Assembly (NCBI GenBank): GCA_016787135.1
Contig: JAEUVK010000053.1
Location: forward strand, 1 to 43,617
Direction: 5' to 3'
Length of the DNA: 43,617 nt
Source: Chitinophagaceae bacterium
GTDB lineage: Bacteria > Bacteroidota > Bacteroidia > Chitinophagales > Chitinophagaceae
In this document: positions 16,208 through 24,166 of the stretch, in pieces
How positions within the stretch are numbered: the first letter of the stretch is position 1
Layout of the letters: the number at the start of each line of letters is the position of its first letter
Notes under the pieces: model-generated
Told to the model about the DNA's origin: nothing
Database searches by the model: none
The model's input: the letters and a program-made list of their open reading frames with translations, nothing else
Position numbers and translations under genes: made by a program

Positions 16208-16278
16208 ATTTCATATTAGTCCTGTCTGCCTCAAATCTGGACGGTATATAAATCCTTATCAAAATCTACTTAATCTGT

Positions 16279-16286
16279 TACCTTTG
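16279..16286 (+). promoter_or_regulatory. Bacteroidota -7 element for uppS
   Basis: TACCTTTG, an exact TAnnTTTG match, 17 bases before the uppS ATG and downstream of a terminator. Confidence 0.6.
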
Positions 16287-16303
16287 CTCCCCTGAATTTC
16301 ATT

Positions 16304-17065
16304 ATGTCCCAGTTGCTGGAAAAGATAGACAAAGGCCATTTACCCCGGCATATAGCCATCATCATGGATGGTAATGGTCGCTGGGCGAAGGAGCAGGGGC
16401 AAGACAGGCTTTACGGTCATTTTCATGGAGTTGAAAGTGTAAGGAATATTGTAGAAGGCTGCGCTGAACTTGGCATTGAATATCTTACCTTATATGCTTT
16501 TTCTACTGAGAACTGGGACAGACCTGAGTATGAAGTAGTAGGGCTAATGGAACTCCTCGTAAATACTATCCGGCAAGAAGCAGAGACATTACACAAGAAT
16601 AACATCAGGCTGCATGTGATCGGTGACATGAGTATGTTGCCGGGCTATGCAAAAAAAGAGTTGGACGAGGCACTGGAGATCACCAAAAAGAATACAGGTC
16701 TTAACCTGGTGATGGCGCTCAGCTATAGTGGAAGATGGGAACTGCTGAATGCCGTAAAAAATATTGCGCATGAGGTAAAACAGGGCCGTCTGCAGGTGGA
16801 AGAAATTGACCAGGATGTATTGCAAAGATTTTTAACCACAAGCAATTTTCCCGATCCTGAACTTATGATCAGAACCAGTGGTGAATACAGGATTAGCAAC
16901 TTTCTGCTTTACCAGCTGGCTTATGCAGAACTATATTTTACCAATGTTCGCTGGCCGGATTTCAGGAAGGAGAACCTTTACGAAGCTATTCTTGATTTTC
17001 AGGGCCGGGAAAGACGATTTGGAAAGACCGGGGAACAGGTAAAGAAGGAATCTGTAAGTCAATAG
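16304..17065 (+). CDS. uppS: Isoprenyl transferase (undecaprenyl diphosphate synthase)
   Basis: A 253-residue cis-prenyltransferase that extends farnesyl diphosphate with isopentenyl diphosphate to the C55 carrier lipid for peptidoglycan and surface polysaccharides. The signature HIAIIMDGNGRWA holds the catalytic Asp22. Later motifs are TLYAFSTENWDRP, ALSYSGRWE and the C-terminal DPELMIRTSGEYRISNFLLYQLAYAE with the Arg residues for diphosphate binding. The length is typical. It has its own promoter. bamA follows 208 bases downstream after a region rich in possible regulatory repeats. Confidence 0.96.
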   Translation: MSQLLEKIDKGHLPRHIAIIMDGNGRWAKEQGQDRLYGHFHGVESVRNIVEGCAELGIEYLTLYAFSTENWDRPEYEVVGLMELLVNTIRQEAETLHKNNIRLHVIGDMSMLPGYAKKELDEALEITKKNTGLNLVMALSYSGRWELLNAVKNIAHEVKQGRLQVEEIDQDVLQRFLTTSNFPDPELMIRTSGEYRISNFLLYQLAYAELYFTNVRWPDFRKENLYEAILDFQGRERRFGKTGEQVKKESVSQ

Positions 17066-17100
17066 GTCAAAAAGGTCGAACAAGGGTCAAATCACTTGAC
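17058..17100. promoter_or_regulatory. Cluster of GTCAA/TTGAC repeats between uppS and bamA
   Basis: GTCAA occurs at 17058, 17066 and 17086, with GTCGA at 17075. The reverse form TTGAC is at 17096-17100 and again at 17133. GTCAA-N5-TTGAC (17086-17100) is a perfect small inverted repeat. The cluster is candidate regulator-binding DNA in the 208-base bamA upstream region. The first copy overlaps the end of uppS. Confidence 0.3.
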
Positions 17101-17174
17101 TGTGATTACATAGGATGACTTTTATGACTTCTTTGACAGAAAGCCCTGAACACTTTCGGTATTTAACCTTTAAT

Positions 17175-17186
17175 TTGCCGCGGCAA
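17175..17186. promoter_or_regulatory. 12-bp perfect palindrome upstream of bamA
   Basis: TTGCCGCGGCAA is self-complementary, 87 bases before the bamA start. GCGGC at 17195-17199 offers an alternative RNA pairing. A second hairpin, ACCCG-TTCGG-CGGGT (17236-17250), lies closer to bamA and is flanked by direct repeats of CTGATTG (17225-17231 and 17251-17257). Confidence 0.35.
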
Positions 17187-17273
17187 CTAAGCTTGCGGCT
17201 TATTTATAAGAAACACATAACAAGCTGATTGCAATACCCGTTCGGCGGGTCTGATTGACTGAACTACATTAAC

Positions 17274-20024
17274 ATGCGACAATTTTTACTTCGTATCAGT
17301 GTTTTTTTGATAGCTGCGATGACATCCGTGCTAAGTGTACATGCACAGGAAGATACTTCAAAACCTACATCCATTGATCCCGACCTTTTAGCTATTGAAA
17401 ATGCCCGTATCCCTAAGGAATATACCGTAGCGGGTATCAGCATTACAGGGATACATCACCTGGATACTTCCATCGTGCTTTCCATTTCCAGCATACAGAT
17501 CGGCGATAAAATAACCATTCCGGGAAGCGATGTATTCGCAAAAGCCATTCAGAACCTGTGGAGGCAAAAATTATTTTCCAATGTTCAGATATTTATTACC
17601 AAAGTACAGGGGGATAATATCTGGATAGAAATGGCAGTAACAGAGCGTCCGCGCCTTGGCAATTTTAAATTTATCGGGACCAAAAAGTCTGAAGAAGAAG
17701 AATTGCAGGGTAAGATTGGCCTGGCCAAGCAAACGATCATTACCGAGAATATGCGGAGAAATATCGTTGAAGTAACAACAAAATATTACAAGGATAAGGG
17801 TTTTCAGAATACAACGGTCAGGATAGAGGAAAAACCAGATCCTACATATGCCAACTCGAATTTCATCACTATTTACGTGATTAAAGGAGGTAAGGTGCGT
17901 ATCGACGGAGTCAGGATATTTGGTAATGAAACAATAGAAGAGTCAAAGATCAAGAAGCAGTTGAAGGGAACCAAGGAAATGACCAAGCTGACCCTGAATC
18001 CAGTGACGGTTTCCAGTCCATATGGAGAAATAAAGAAACCAAGTTTTAAAAGCTATATAAAAGATTGGGGGTTTCTCTCTCTGAGTAAAACAAAAGAAGT
18101 ATTAGACCCTTATTTCCGGTTCAAACTATTTGCTTCTGCGAAGTTTGATCCTAAAAAATACGAAGAGGATAAAGAAAAAATATTAAAATATTATAACGCA
18201 AGGGGCTATCGGGATGCACAGATCGTAGCAGATACAATATTCAGCGACACTACGATCAGCAAGACCAAATTATATGTAGATATTAAAGTAAATGAAGGCA
18301 GAAAATATTACTTTGGCAACATCACCTGGAAGGGTAATGCTAAATACCCTGATTCGTTGCTGAATGCCATCCTCGGTATCAATAAAGGGGACGTTTATAA
18401 TCTTGACGTATTAAATAAACGCCTTGGCAAAGAACTGTCGCAGGAAGGTGGTGATATCAGTGGTTATTACATGGATGATGGATACCTGTTCTTCCGCGTA
18501 GAGCCTGTTGAAACCGCTGTGTATAATGATACGATCGATCATGAAATAAGAATTACAGAAGGTCCGCAGGCGAGAATAAAGAATGTGACTATTTCCGGCA
18601 ATGACAGGACGAAAGACCATGTAATACGCCGCGAGTTAAGAACAATACCCGGTGAACTGTTCAGTCGCAGTGACCTGATTCGTTCACAGCGTGAACTGGC
18701 TAACCTGAATTATTTCAACCAGGAAACCATTAACCCAGGAGTTGTCCCTAATGCAGAGGATGGCACGGTCGATATTAACTGGAAGCTGGAAGAAAAGTCC
18801 TCTGATCAGTTGGAATTATCAGCCGGCTGGGGTGGCGGTATTGGATTGACCGGTACATTGGGTGTTACCTTCAACAACTTTTCTATCAAGAATATCTGGA
18901 AGAAATCGGCATGGGATCCATTGCCAACGGGTGACGGCCAGAAATTAAGTCTCCGCGTACAGTCAAATGGCCGTGCTTTCCGTTCTTATAATTTCTCTTT
19001 CACAGAGCCCTGGCTTGGGGGCAAGAAAAGGAACTCATTTACTATAGGCTATAATAACAGCAAATATTCCAATTCCTTTAATCAGTATGGACAGATAGAC
19101 CGGTCAAGGTCTGATACCAGTTATCTGAAAGTAAATGGGTTTTCCGTGGCACTTGGCAAGCAGTTGAAATGGCCGGATGATTATTTCAACCTGGTTTATA
19201 CCATGAATTTTACCCAGTACAAGTTGAAGAATTATTATGCCTTCCAAAAGGACGACGGGACTTACCTGGATAGTGGTGTTTCCAATAATTTAAGCTTCAA
19301 GATCGCCCTGCAGCGTTCTTCTGTATATGATCCGATTTTCCCGCGGAGTGGCTCCAATTTTGTGGCCAGTGTTCAATTCACTCCGCCTTATTCTTTATTC
19401 AATCCTGATCTGGTGAATTCAGATAATCCTTATAAGAACCCTGAATATCACAAATGGCGTTTCAATGCTGAATGGTATGTGCCGATTGGCAAGCCAATGG
19501 GGGCAGATAAGAACCGTCAGTTCGTATTGAAAATGGCAGCGAAGTATGGGTTTATGGGCCGGTACAATAAAAAGCTGGATTACTCTCCTTTCGAACGTTT
19601 CCAGGTGGGTGATGCGGGGTTGACGAATAATTTCGGTTTGCTGGGATATGATATTGTAGCGCATCGGGGCTACCCGGTTTATGAAACTTCAGATCCCTCA
19701 GTGAACCCGGATCAGCAAAACGCCAACCGATTCTTTACCATTTTCAACAAATACCAGTTAGAGCTGCGCTATCCGCTGGTAACAAATCCCGGCAGTACGA
19801 TCTATGGTCTTACTTTCTTTGAAGCGGCCAATGGCTGGTATAACTTTAAAGACTATAATCCGTTCAGACTTCGCCGCAGTGTAGGTGTAGGTATGCGTTT
19901 TTTCCTGCCTATGTTTGGTCTGCTCGGATTTGACTATGGTATCGGTCTTGATCGCATCACACCGGGTGGCGGATTGAAGAATGCTTCCAGGTTCACATTT
20001 ATGCTGGGCTTTGAACCGGAATAA
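17274..20024 (+). CDS. bamA: Outer membrane protein assembly factor BamA
   Basis: A 916-residue Omp85 protein, the core of the machine that folds beta-barrel proteins into the outer membrane. The signal peptide ends at VHAQ (residue 25). Five POTRA domains span about 50-500, including YTVAGISITGIHHLD, KVRIDGVRIFGNETIEESKI and ARIKNVTISGNDRTKDHVIRREL. The POTRA region carries a roughly 55-residue insert at about 232-290, of a kind seen in Bacteroidota BamA. The C-terminal barrel (about 510-916) has an HRGY segment corresponding to the (V/I)RGF loop-6 motif. The protein ends FMLGFEPE, so the last aromatic is two residues from the end. OmpH chaperone genes follow 87 bases later. Confidence 0.95.
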   Translation: MRQFLLRISVFLIAAMTSVLSVHAQEDTSKPTSIDPDLLAIENARIPKEYTVAGISITGIHHLDTSIVLSISSIQIGDKITIPGSDVFAKAIQNLWRQKLFSNVQIFITKVQGDNIWIEMAVTERPRLGNFKFIGTKKSEEEELQGKIGLAKQTIITENMRRNIVEVTTKYYKDKGFQNTTVRIEEKPDPTYANSNFITIYVIKGGKVRIDGVRIFGNETIEESKIKKQLKGTKEMTKLTLNPVTVSSPYGEIKKPSFKSYIKDWGFLSLSKTKEVLDPYFRFKLFASAKFDPKKYEEDKEKILKYYNARGYRDAQIVADTIFSDTTISKTKLYVDIKVNEGRKYYFGNITWKGNAKYPDSLLNAILGINKGDVYNLDVLNKRLGKELSQEGGDISGYYMDDGYLFFRVEPVETAVYNDTIDHEIRITEGPQARIKNVTISGNDRTKDHVIRRELRTIPGELFSRSDLIRSQRELANLNYFNQETINPGVVPNAEDGTVDINWKLEEKSSDQLELSAGWGGGIGLTGTLGVTFNNFSIKNIWKKSAWDPLPTGDGQKLSLRVQSNGRAFRSYNFSFTEPWLGGKKRNSFTIGYNNSKYSNSFNQYGQIDRSRSDTSYLKVNGFSVALGKQLKWPDDYFNLVYTMNFTQYKLKNYYAFQKDDGTYLDSGVSNNLSFKIALQRSSVYDPIFPRSGSNFVASVQFTPPYSLFNPDLVNSDNPYKNPEYHKWRFNAEWYVPIGKPMGADKNRQFVLKMAAKYGFMGRYNKKLDYSPFERFQVGDAGLTNNFGLLGYDIVAHRGYPVYETSDPSVNPDQQNANRFFTIFNKYQLELRYPLVTNPGSTIYGLTFFEAANGWYNFKDYNPFRLRRSVGVGMRFFLPMFGLLGFDYGIGLDRITPGGGLKNASRFTFMLGFEPE

Positions 20025-20111
20025 CACATAGCTAGCCGACCGAGGAGGGGCTGATGCCTGACAACTATTTATAATTAACTATCATCTTTATTAATCATAA
20101 AAACTTTAGTG

Positions 20112-20624
20112 ATGAAGAAGATAATGATCGCTGCCTGCTGCCTGCTGTTTGCAGCAACGGCTTCTATGGCTCAGAAATATGCCATAATTGATACACGGTA
20201 TATTTTAGATAAGATGCCGGATTATAGCAAAGCTCAGAAACAGCTGGATGATATTGCAGCAGACTGGCAAAAGGATATTGATGCCAAGCAGGTAAGTCTC
20301 GACAAAATGTATAAAGACTACGAAGCGGAACAGGTCATGTTGAGCGATGATCTGAAGAAAAAAAGAGAGGATCAGCTCTTTTTAAAGGAGAAGGAATTGC
20401 GTGACCTGCAGCGTCAACGTTTTGGTTTTGAAGGCGATCTGTTCAAGAAAAGACAGGAGCTTATCAAACCGATACAGGACAAGGTTTACAACGCCGTGCA
20501 GAAGATAGCTGTAGCCCGGGGCTATGATTTTGTGCTGGATAAAAGTGAGGGAATTACCATTATCTTTGCCGACCCTAAATTGGACAAGAGCGAAGATGTA
20601 TTGAGAGAACTGGGAGTAAGGTAA
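20112..20624 (+). CDS. OmpH/Skp family periplasmic chaperone (copy 1)
   Basis: A 170-residue exported protein. The signal peptide MKKIMIAACCLLFAATASMAQ is followed by YAIIDTRYILDKMPDYSKAQ, the N-terminal strand and start of the helical arm. A long charged coiled coil (about 45-120) follows, and the protein ends with GYDFVLDKSEGITIIFADP. Skp/OmpH chaperones hold unfolded outer-membrane proteins before BamA inserts them. It starts at the ATG at 20112; a GTG one codon upstream is unlikely. It is the first of three tandem family members after bamA and the closest to classical Skp. Confidence 0.92.
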   Translation: MKKIMIAACCLLFAATASMAQKYAIIDTRYILDKMPDYSKAQKQLDDIAADWQKDIDAKQVSLDKMYKDYEAEQVMLSDDLKKKREDQLFLKEKELRDLQRQRFGFEGDLFKKRQELIKPIQDKVYNAVQKIAVARGYDFVLDKSEGITIIFADPKLDKSEDVLRELGVR

Positions 20625-20764
20625 ACAATATTGCGGGTTGACAAAATGTTAAAGAAAAGCAAACTGACAACTGATAACGGGAATCAATACTCTATTCAAA
20701 GCAAACTTTAAATCAAAACAATAAAGCCTCCGCCTTGCGGGAAAAGGAAAGAAAAAACACATTT

Positions 20765-21310
20765 ATGAAAAAATTGCAAGTTCTGGCGATAGTGGTTGTG
20801 ATGCTGATCACAAATAATGCTATGGCACAAACAAAATTCGGTTATATAAGGGTAGATGATGTGGTGGCGCTGATGCCGGCTACAGCCAAAATTGATTCTT
20901 TACTGGAACTTTACCAGCGAGATACTATTCAACCGGAATATTCAAGCCTTGTAGAACAATACCAGTTCAATGATAGTCTTTACAGAGATTCATTGAAGAC
21001 CCCTAAATCAGTAAGAGATGAGATCGCCAAAAAATTACCCGGATTGATCTACCAGATACAGAACTGGCAGCAAATATCGCAGCAGGCCCTCGAAGCCAAA
21101 CAGAACCAATTGCTGTCCCCCATTTATAACGAAGTATATACAGCTATCAGGGCTGTAGCCAAAGAAAAAGGCTATACGCATGTACTCAACAAGGAGGCTT
21201 TCCTGGTAGCACCGGAGGGTGATGATATGATAGTTGCCGTGGCTACTAAATTAAAATTAAAATTGCCTCCGCAATTGCAGCAGGCAGCTAAACCGGCGGG
21301 AGCCCGGTAA
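20765..21310 (+). CDS. OmpH/Skp family periplasmic chaperone (copy 2)
   Basis: A 181-residue relative of the preceding gene. The signal peptide MKKLQVLAIVVVMLITNNAMAQ is followed by TKFGYIRVDDVVALMPATAKIDSLLELYQRD, a helical arm with many Gln residues (QNWQQISQQALEAKQNQ), and the conserved AIRAVAKEKGYTHVLNKEAFL. The Pro-rich tail KLPPQLQQAAKPAGAR is unlike copy 1. The ATG at 20765 is preferred; an in-frame TTG at 20735 gives a non-signal extension. The 140-base gap to copy 1 has no clear terminator. A strong terminator follows this gene. Confidence 0.88.
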   Translation: MKKLQVLAIVVVMLITNNAMAQTKFGYIRVDDVVALMPATAKIDSLLELYQRDTIQPEYSSLVEQYQFNDSLYRDSLKTPKSVRDEIAKKLPGLIYQIQNWQQISQQALEAKQNQLLSPIYNEVYTAIRAVAKEKGYTHVLNKEAFLVAPEGDDMIVAVATKLKLKLPPQLQQAAKPAGAR

Positions 21311-21334
21311 GACGACATAGACAACACATTTGAG

Positions 21335-21370
21335 AGCCCGTTTCAGAAATTCCTGAAACGGGCTTTTTTA
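21335..21370 (+). terminator. Intrinsic terminator after the second OmpH gene
   Basis: A perfect 12-bp stem (arms 21335-21346 and 21353-21364, six-base loop) followed by five T residues. It separates the bamA-ompH-ompH unit from the third OmpH gene. Confidence 0.9.
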
Positions 21371-21497
21371 TACAGGGCAGTGATATGATAATTCATGCGG
21401 ATGAAATACTCTCTTTGCGGGATATATCCTATTTTCACAGGACAAGATGACTCGATAGTGTGTCAAATATGTGTAATTGCTAAATAGCTCATTAATT

Positions 21498-22109
21498 ATG
21501 AAAAAGAAATTATTCGCTTTGCTTGCTTTTACCTGTGTTATTCTGATCGGATCGGATGCGAAGTCTCAAACATTTAAAGCAGGAGTATTTGATATTGACC
21601 TGATGGTGCAGGCGATGCCTGGCTACCGGGCTGTAGATAGTCTTATGCAGATATATGAAACAGATTCGCTGGGGACAGAATACCAGTATTATGAATTGGA
21701 ATACAAAAGACTTGATAGTACTTATAAAGTCGATTCCGGATTAGTAGCGGCAGGATTGAAATCAAAAGGGTTGCTGGATCGTGTGGAAGAAGACAGAAGA
21801 AAAGTAGCGCTCAATCTCGTTTACTGGCAACAGATAGCACAAAATAAATCTAATAATAAAAGGGGTCAGTTGGCACAGCCTTTATATGAGGTGGTGGCCA
21901 ATGCGTATATAAAAGTGTTAGGCCGCAAAAAATACAGTATCATATTGAAACCTCAGACCTATGAGAGAGGCTTTACTATTGATAATATCTTTCTATCGGT
22001 AGCAAGAGAACTGAAACTGTCACAATTGCCGCAGGAGTTATTGGGTTTAGGAGCAGATCCGGATGTAATAGTGAAACCTCCCACTGGTGTAAAGCCTAAG
22101 ACGAAATAA
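21498..22109 (+). CDS. OmpH/Skp family periplasmic chaperone (copy 3)
   Basis: A 203-residue exported protein. The signal peptide MKKKLFALLAFTCVILIGSDAKSQ is followed by FKAGVFDIDLMVQAMPGYRAVDSLMQIYETD, clearly related to copy 2. A helical middle and YIKVLGRKKYSIILKPQTYER close to the family end follow. It has a longer Pro/Lys-rich tail (VKPPTGVKPKTK). The start is the ATG at 21498, since the in-frame TTG upstream would disrupt the signal peptide. It sits after a terminator, so it probably has a separate promoter, and murI begins 45 bases after it. Confidence 0.82.
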   Translation: MKKKLFALLAFTCVILIGSDAKSQTFKAGVFDIDLMVQAMPGYRAVDSLMQIYETDSLGTEYQYYELEYKRLDSTYKVDSGLVAAGLKSKGLLDRVEEDRRKVALNLVYWQQIAQNKSNNKRGQLAQPLYEVVANAYIKVLGRKKYSIILKPQTYERGFTIDNIFLSVARELKLSQLPQELLGLGADPDVIVKPPTGVKPKTK

Positions 22110-22154
22110 TGTTTACTTCTGCTATCAGTAGCTTTGATGAGTAAATGATAACTA

Positions 22155-22982
22155 ATGCAAAACCCTATTGGTGTTTTCGATTCAGGTTATGGTGGTTTGA
22201 CCGTATTGAAAGAGATTGTCAATAAACTTCCGCAATACGATTATATTTATCTTGGTGATAATGCAAGATCACCTTACGGTAACCGTTCGTTTGATACAGT
22301 CTATCATTATACCTTAGAATGTGTAGAATGGTTCTTTAGGCAGGGGTGCTCTTTGGTTGTGCTGGCCTGTAATACGGCTTCTGCAAAAGCATTGAGGACC
22401 ATCCAGCAGAATGATCTTCCCGGAATTGCTCCGGACAAAAGGGTGCTTGGTGTGATAAGACCAACAACTGAGATCATCGGGAATTTTTCAGAAACAGGAA
22501 GTGTAGGCATACTGGCTACCAATGGAACCGTCGCCTCACAGTCATATCCCGTAGAGATCGATAAGTTCTTTCCGGGCCTGAAAGTTTACCAGGAGGCCTG
22601 TCCAATGTGGGTGCCGTTGGTAGAGAATAATGAATATGACAGCCATGGCGCTGATTACTTTATTAAAAAGAACCTGAACAGTCTTTTTGAAAAAGGAGAA
22701 AATATTGATGTAGTGTTGCTGGCCTGCACGCACTATCCTTTGCTTAAAGAAAAGATCGAAGAACACCTGCCTGTAGGCGTAAAACTTCTATCGCAGGGTG
22801 AAATTGTAGCTGATAGCCTGGCCGATTATCTTCATCGCCATCCTGAGATCGAAAATAAGTGTAGCAAGAATGGGACCCGGGTATTCTATACCACTGACGC
22901 TACCGAAGATTTCGACAATCATGCCACCACTTTTTTCGGAGAGGCTGTCCAGTCTGCTCATCTCGACCTTGAAACTCAATAA
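22155..22982 (+). CDS. murI: Glutamate racemase
   Basis: A 275-residue cofactor-independent racemase that makes D-glutamate for peptidoglycan. IGVFDSGYGGLTVLKE opens the protein, then YLGDNARSPYG near 32. The two catalytic cysteines are Cys72 (ACNTASAKAL) and Cys191 (ACTHYPLL). The active-site Asp8 and Ser9 are present. The length is standard. It follows the third OmpH gene by 45 bases, as is common in Bacteroidota, and the rpmH promoter region lies downstream. Confidence 0.96.
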   Translation: MQNPIGVFDSGYGGLTVLKEIVNKLPQYDYIYLGDNARSPYGNRSFDTVYHYTLECVEWFFRQGCSLVVLACNTASAKALRTIQQNDLPGIAPDKRVLGVIRPTTEIIGNFSETGSVGILATNGTVASQSYPVEIDKFFPGLKVYQEACPMWVPLVENNEYDSHGADYFIKKNLNSLFEKGENIDVVLLACTHYPLLKEKIEEHLPVGVKLLSQGEIVADSLADYLHRHPEIENKCSKNGTRVFYTTDATEDFDNHATTFFGEAVQSAHLDLETQ

Positions 22983-23054
22983 ATTGGTGATCAGTGGGCG
23001 GAGCCTACCTTAAACTTTCTTGTTCCTGACTTCTGACTTATGGCCTCATTCCCT

Positions 23055-23062
23055 TACCTTTG
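23055..23062 (+). promoter_or_regulatory. Bacteroidota -7 element for the rpmH-rnpA-yidD unit
   Basis: TACCTTTG, an exact TAnnTTTG match, 101 bases before rpmH and 18 bases before a short upstream ORF. The 181-base gap after murI also contains that ORF and nothing else I recognise. Confidence 0.55.
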
Positions 23063-23080
23063 CCGTCCTTTCACAAAACA

Positions 23081-23167
23081 ATGGGTGTGGTGACCTGTTG
23101 TAAAATTGAAACCGGCCTGCTTCTCCCGGGCTATATTCAAAACAGTGAAAAAAAGATAAAACAATGA
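23081..23167 (+). CDS. Possible 28-residue leader ORF coupled to rpmH
   Basis: An ATG at 23081, 18 bases after the TACCTTTG element, opens a frame of 28 codons that reads [12 protein letters not shown] at the start. It ends at a TGA (23165-23167) overlapping the rpmH start as ATGA. The overlap would allow translational coupling to L34 synthesis. A frame this short can arise by chance, it has no recognisable homologue, and there is no strong ribosome-binding site. Confidence 0.25.
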   Translation: MGVVTCCKIETGLLLPGYIQNSEKKIKQ

Positions 23168-23319
23168 AACGTACATTTCAACCTCATCGCAAGCGCCGTA
23201 AATCCATTCATGGTTTCCGTAAGCGTATGCAGACTGCCAACGGACGCAAAGTATTGGCCAGCCGACGTGCCAAAGGCCGTAAGAAGCTGACTGTTTCTGA
23301 CGAGAGGAAATTAAAATAA
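23164..23319 (+). CDS. rpmH: 50S ribosomal protein L34
   Basis: A 51-residue, very basic protein with the L34 sequence [18 protein letters not shown] and [19 protein letters not shown]. It is a component of the large ribosomal subunit. The length is slightly above the 44-46 of many bacteria, with a tail TVSDERKLK. It begins the rpmH-rnpA-yidD run found throughout bacteria. The ATG overlaps the stop of a small upstream ORF. Confidence 0.97.
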   Translation: MKRTFQPHRKRRKSIHGFRKRMQTANGRKVLASRRAKGRKKLTVSDERKLK

Positions 23320-23371
23320 AAAAACGACTCAGCCTTCCTTTAGGGGGCTGACAGAGAATCAGATATTTTGT

Positions 23372-23405
23372 AATAGCCCCTTTATTGGGGCTATTTTTGT
23401 TTTTC
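23372..23405 (+). terminator. Intrinsic terminator or attenuator between rpmH and rnpA
   Basis: Nine-base-pair stem (arms 23372-23380 and 23387-23395) followed by TTTGTTTTT, ending eight bases before the rnpA start. A weaker hairpin (CAGCC/GGCTG, 23330-23350) precedes it. It would reduce rnpA expression relative to rpmH, or separate them altogether. Confidence 0.7.
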
Positions 23406-23412
23406 GAAATTA

Positions 23413-23814
23413 GTGTATAAGCCTGTGGCCAGACAATTTACTCTTGGGAAAAAAGAAAGGCTGAAAAGCCGGAAAAGCATTGAGCAGTTATTCAATGAAG
23501 GGAAAAAGATCAATCTTGTTCCGTATAGGATATTTTATACGCTTAGTCCTCTGGCAGATGAAAGGGTATTGCTTTTTGGTGTGGGTGTATCGGCGAAAAA
23601 CTTTAAGAGAGCTGTTGATAGAAACAGGATAAAAAGACTCATACGAGAGGCCTATCGTTTACAGAAGTTATCGTTGCTGGATAAATTAAAGGATGGGAAT
23701 TTACAGTTAAATGTTTTTTTTATTTATACCGGCAAAGAACTGCCTGAATACAAAGACGTGTATCAGAAGATTGGAATGGTATTAAACAAAATGGAGAAGA
23801 TAGTGTCCGGATGA
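23413..23814 (+). CDS. rnpA: Ribonuclease P protein component
   Basis: A 133-residue basic protein that assists the RNase P RNA in removing 5' leaders from pre-tRNAs. The RNR-type motif [19 protein letters not shown] lies near residue 65-83. [19 protein letters not shown] at the start matches the family. No ATG is available: the start is GTG at 23413 or GTG at 23425. yidD overlaps its end by four bases (ATGA), giving probable translational coupling. The terminator just upstream lies eight bases from the start. Confidence 0.94.
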   Translation: MYKPVARQFTLGKKERLKSRKSIEQLFNEGKKINLVPYRIFYTLSPLADERVLLFGVGVSAKNFKRAVDRNRIKRLIREAYRLQKLSLLDKLKDGNLQLNVFFIYTGKELPEYKDVYQKIGMVLNKMEKIVSG

Positions 23815-24041
23815 AAACATTTCTGCGCATATTGAGCCTTCCGTTCATTGCCCTGATCAAAATATATCAATGGGTCATCTCTCCATGGATAGGGCCTAAA
23901 TGCCGGTTCACTCCTACCTGTTCGCATTATGCAGCGGAGGCCTTAAAGAAGCATGGGCTTTTCAAAGGCCTGTGGCTGGCCATCATAAGAATATCCCGTT
24001 GTCATCCATGGGGAGGCAGTGGCTATGACCCCGTGCCATAG
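23811..24041 (+). CDS. yidD: Membrane protein insertion efficiency factor YidD
   Basis: A 76-residue protein with the strongly conserved YidD pattern: [28 protein letters not shown] and [15 protein letters not shown]. It is a small, peripheral inner-membrane protein that helps YidC insert proteins. The cysteines in [12 protein letters not shown] and RCHPWG are present. It overlaps rnpA by four bases. The usual yidC does not follow; the next gene is unrelated. Confidence 0.96.
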   Translation: MKTFLRILSLPFIALIKIYQWVISPWIGPKCRFTPTCSHYAAEALKKHGLFKGLWLAIIRISRCHPWGGSGYDPVP

Positions 24042-24132
24042 TTTTTTATTGGCAGGAATAAATGATTTTCAGGCCTTCGTAAAAGGGGAAAAACTTAGCA
24101 AGATTTGGGTAGGCCAGGGCTATGCGGACATT

Positions 24133-24140
24133 TATTTTTG
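24133..24140 (+). promoter_or_regulatory. Bacteroidota -7 element for the HTH-MGMT gene
   Basis: TATTTTTG matches TAnnTTTG and lies 26 bases before the start at 24167. Confidence 0.45.
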
Positions 24141-24166
24141 TTCTGTCAAAATGAAACCGCCAGAAA

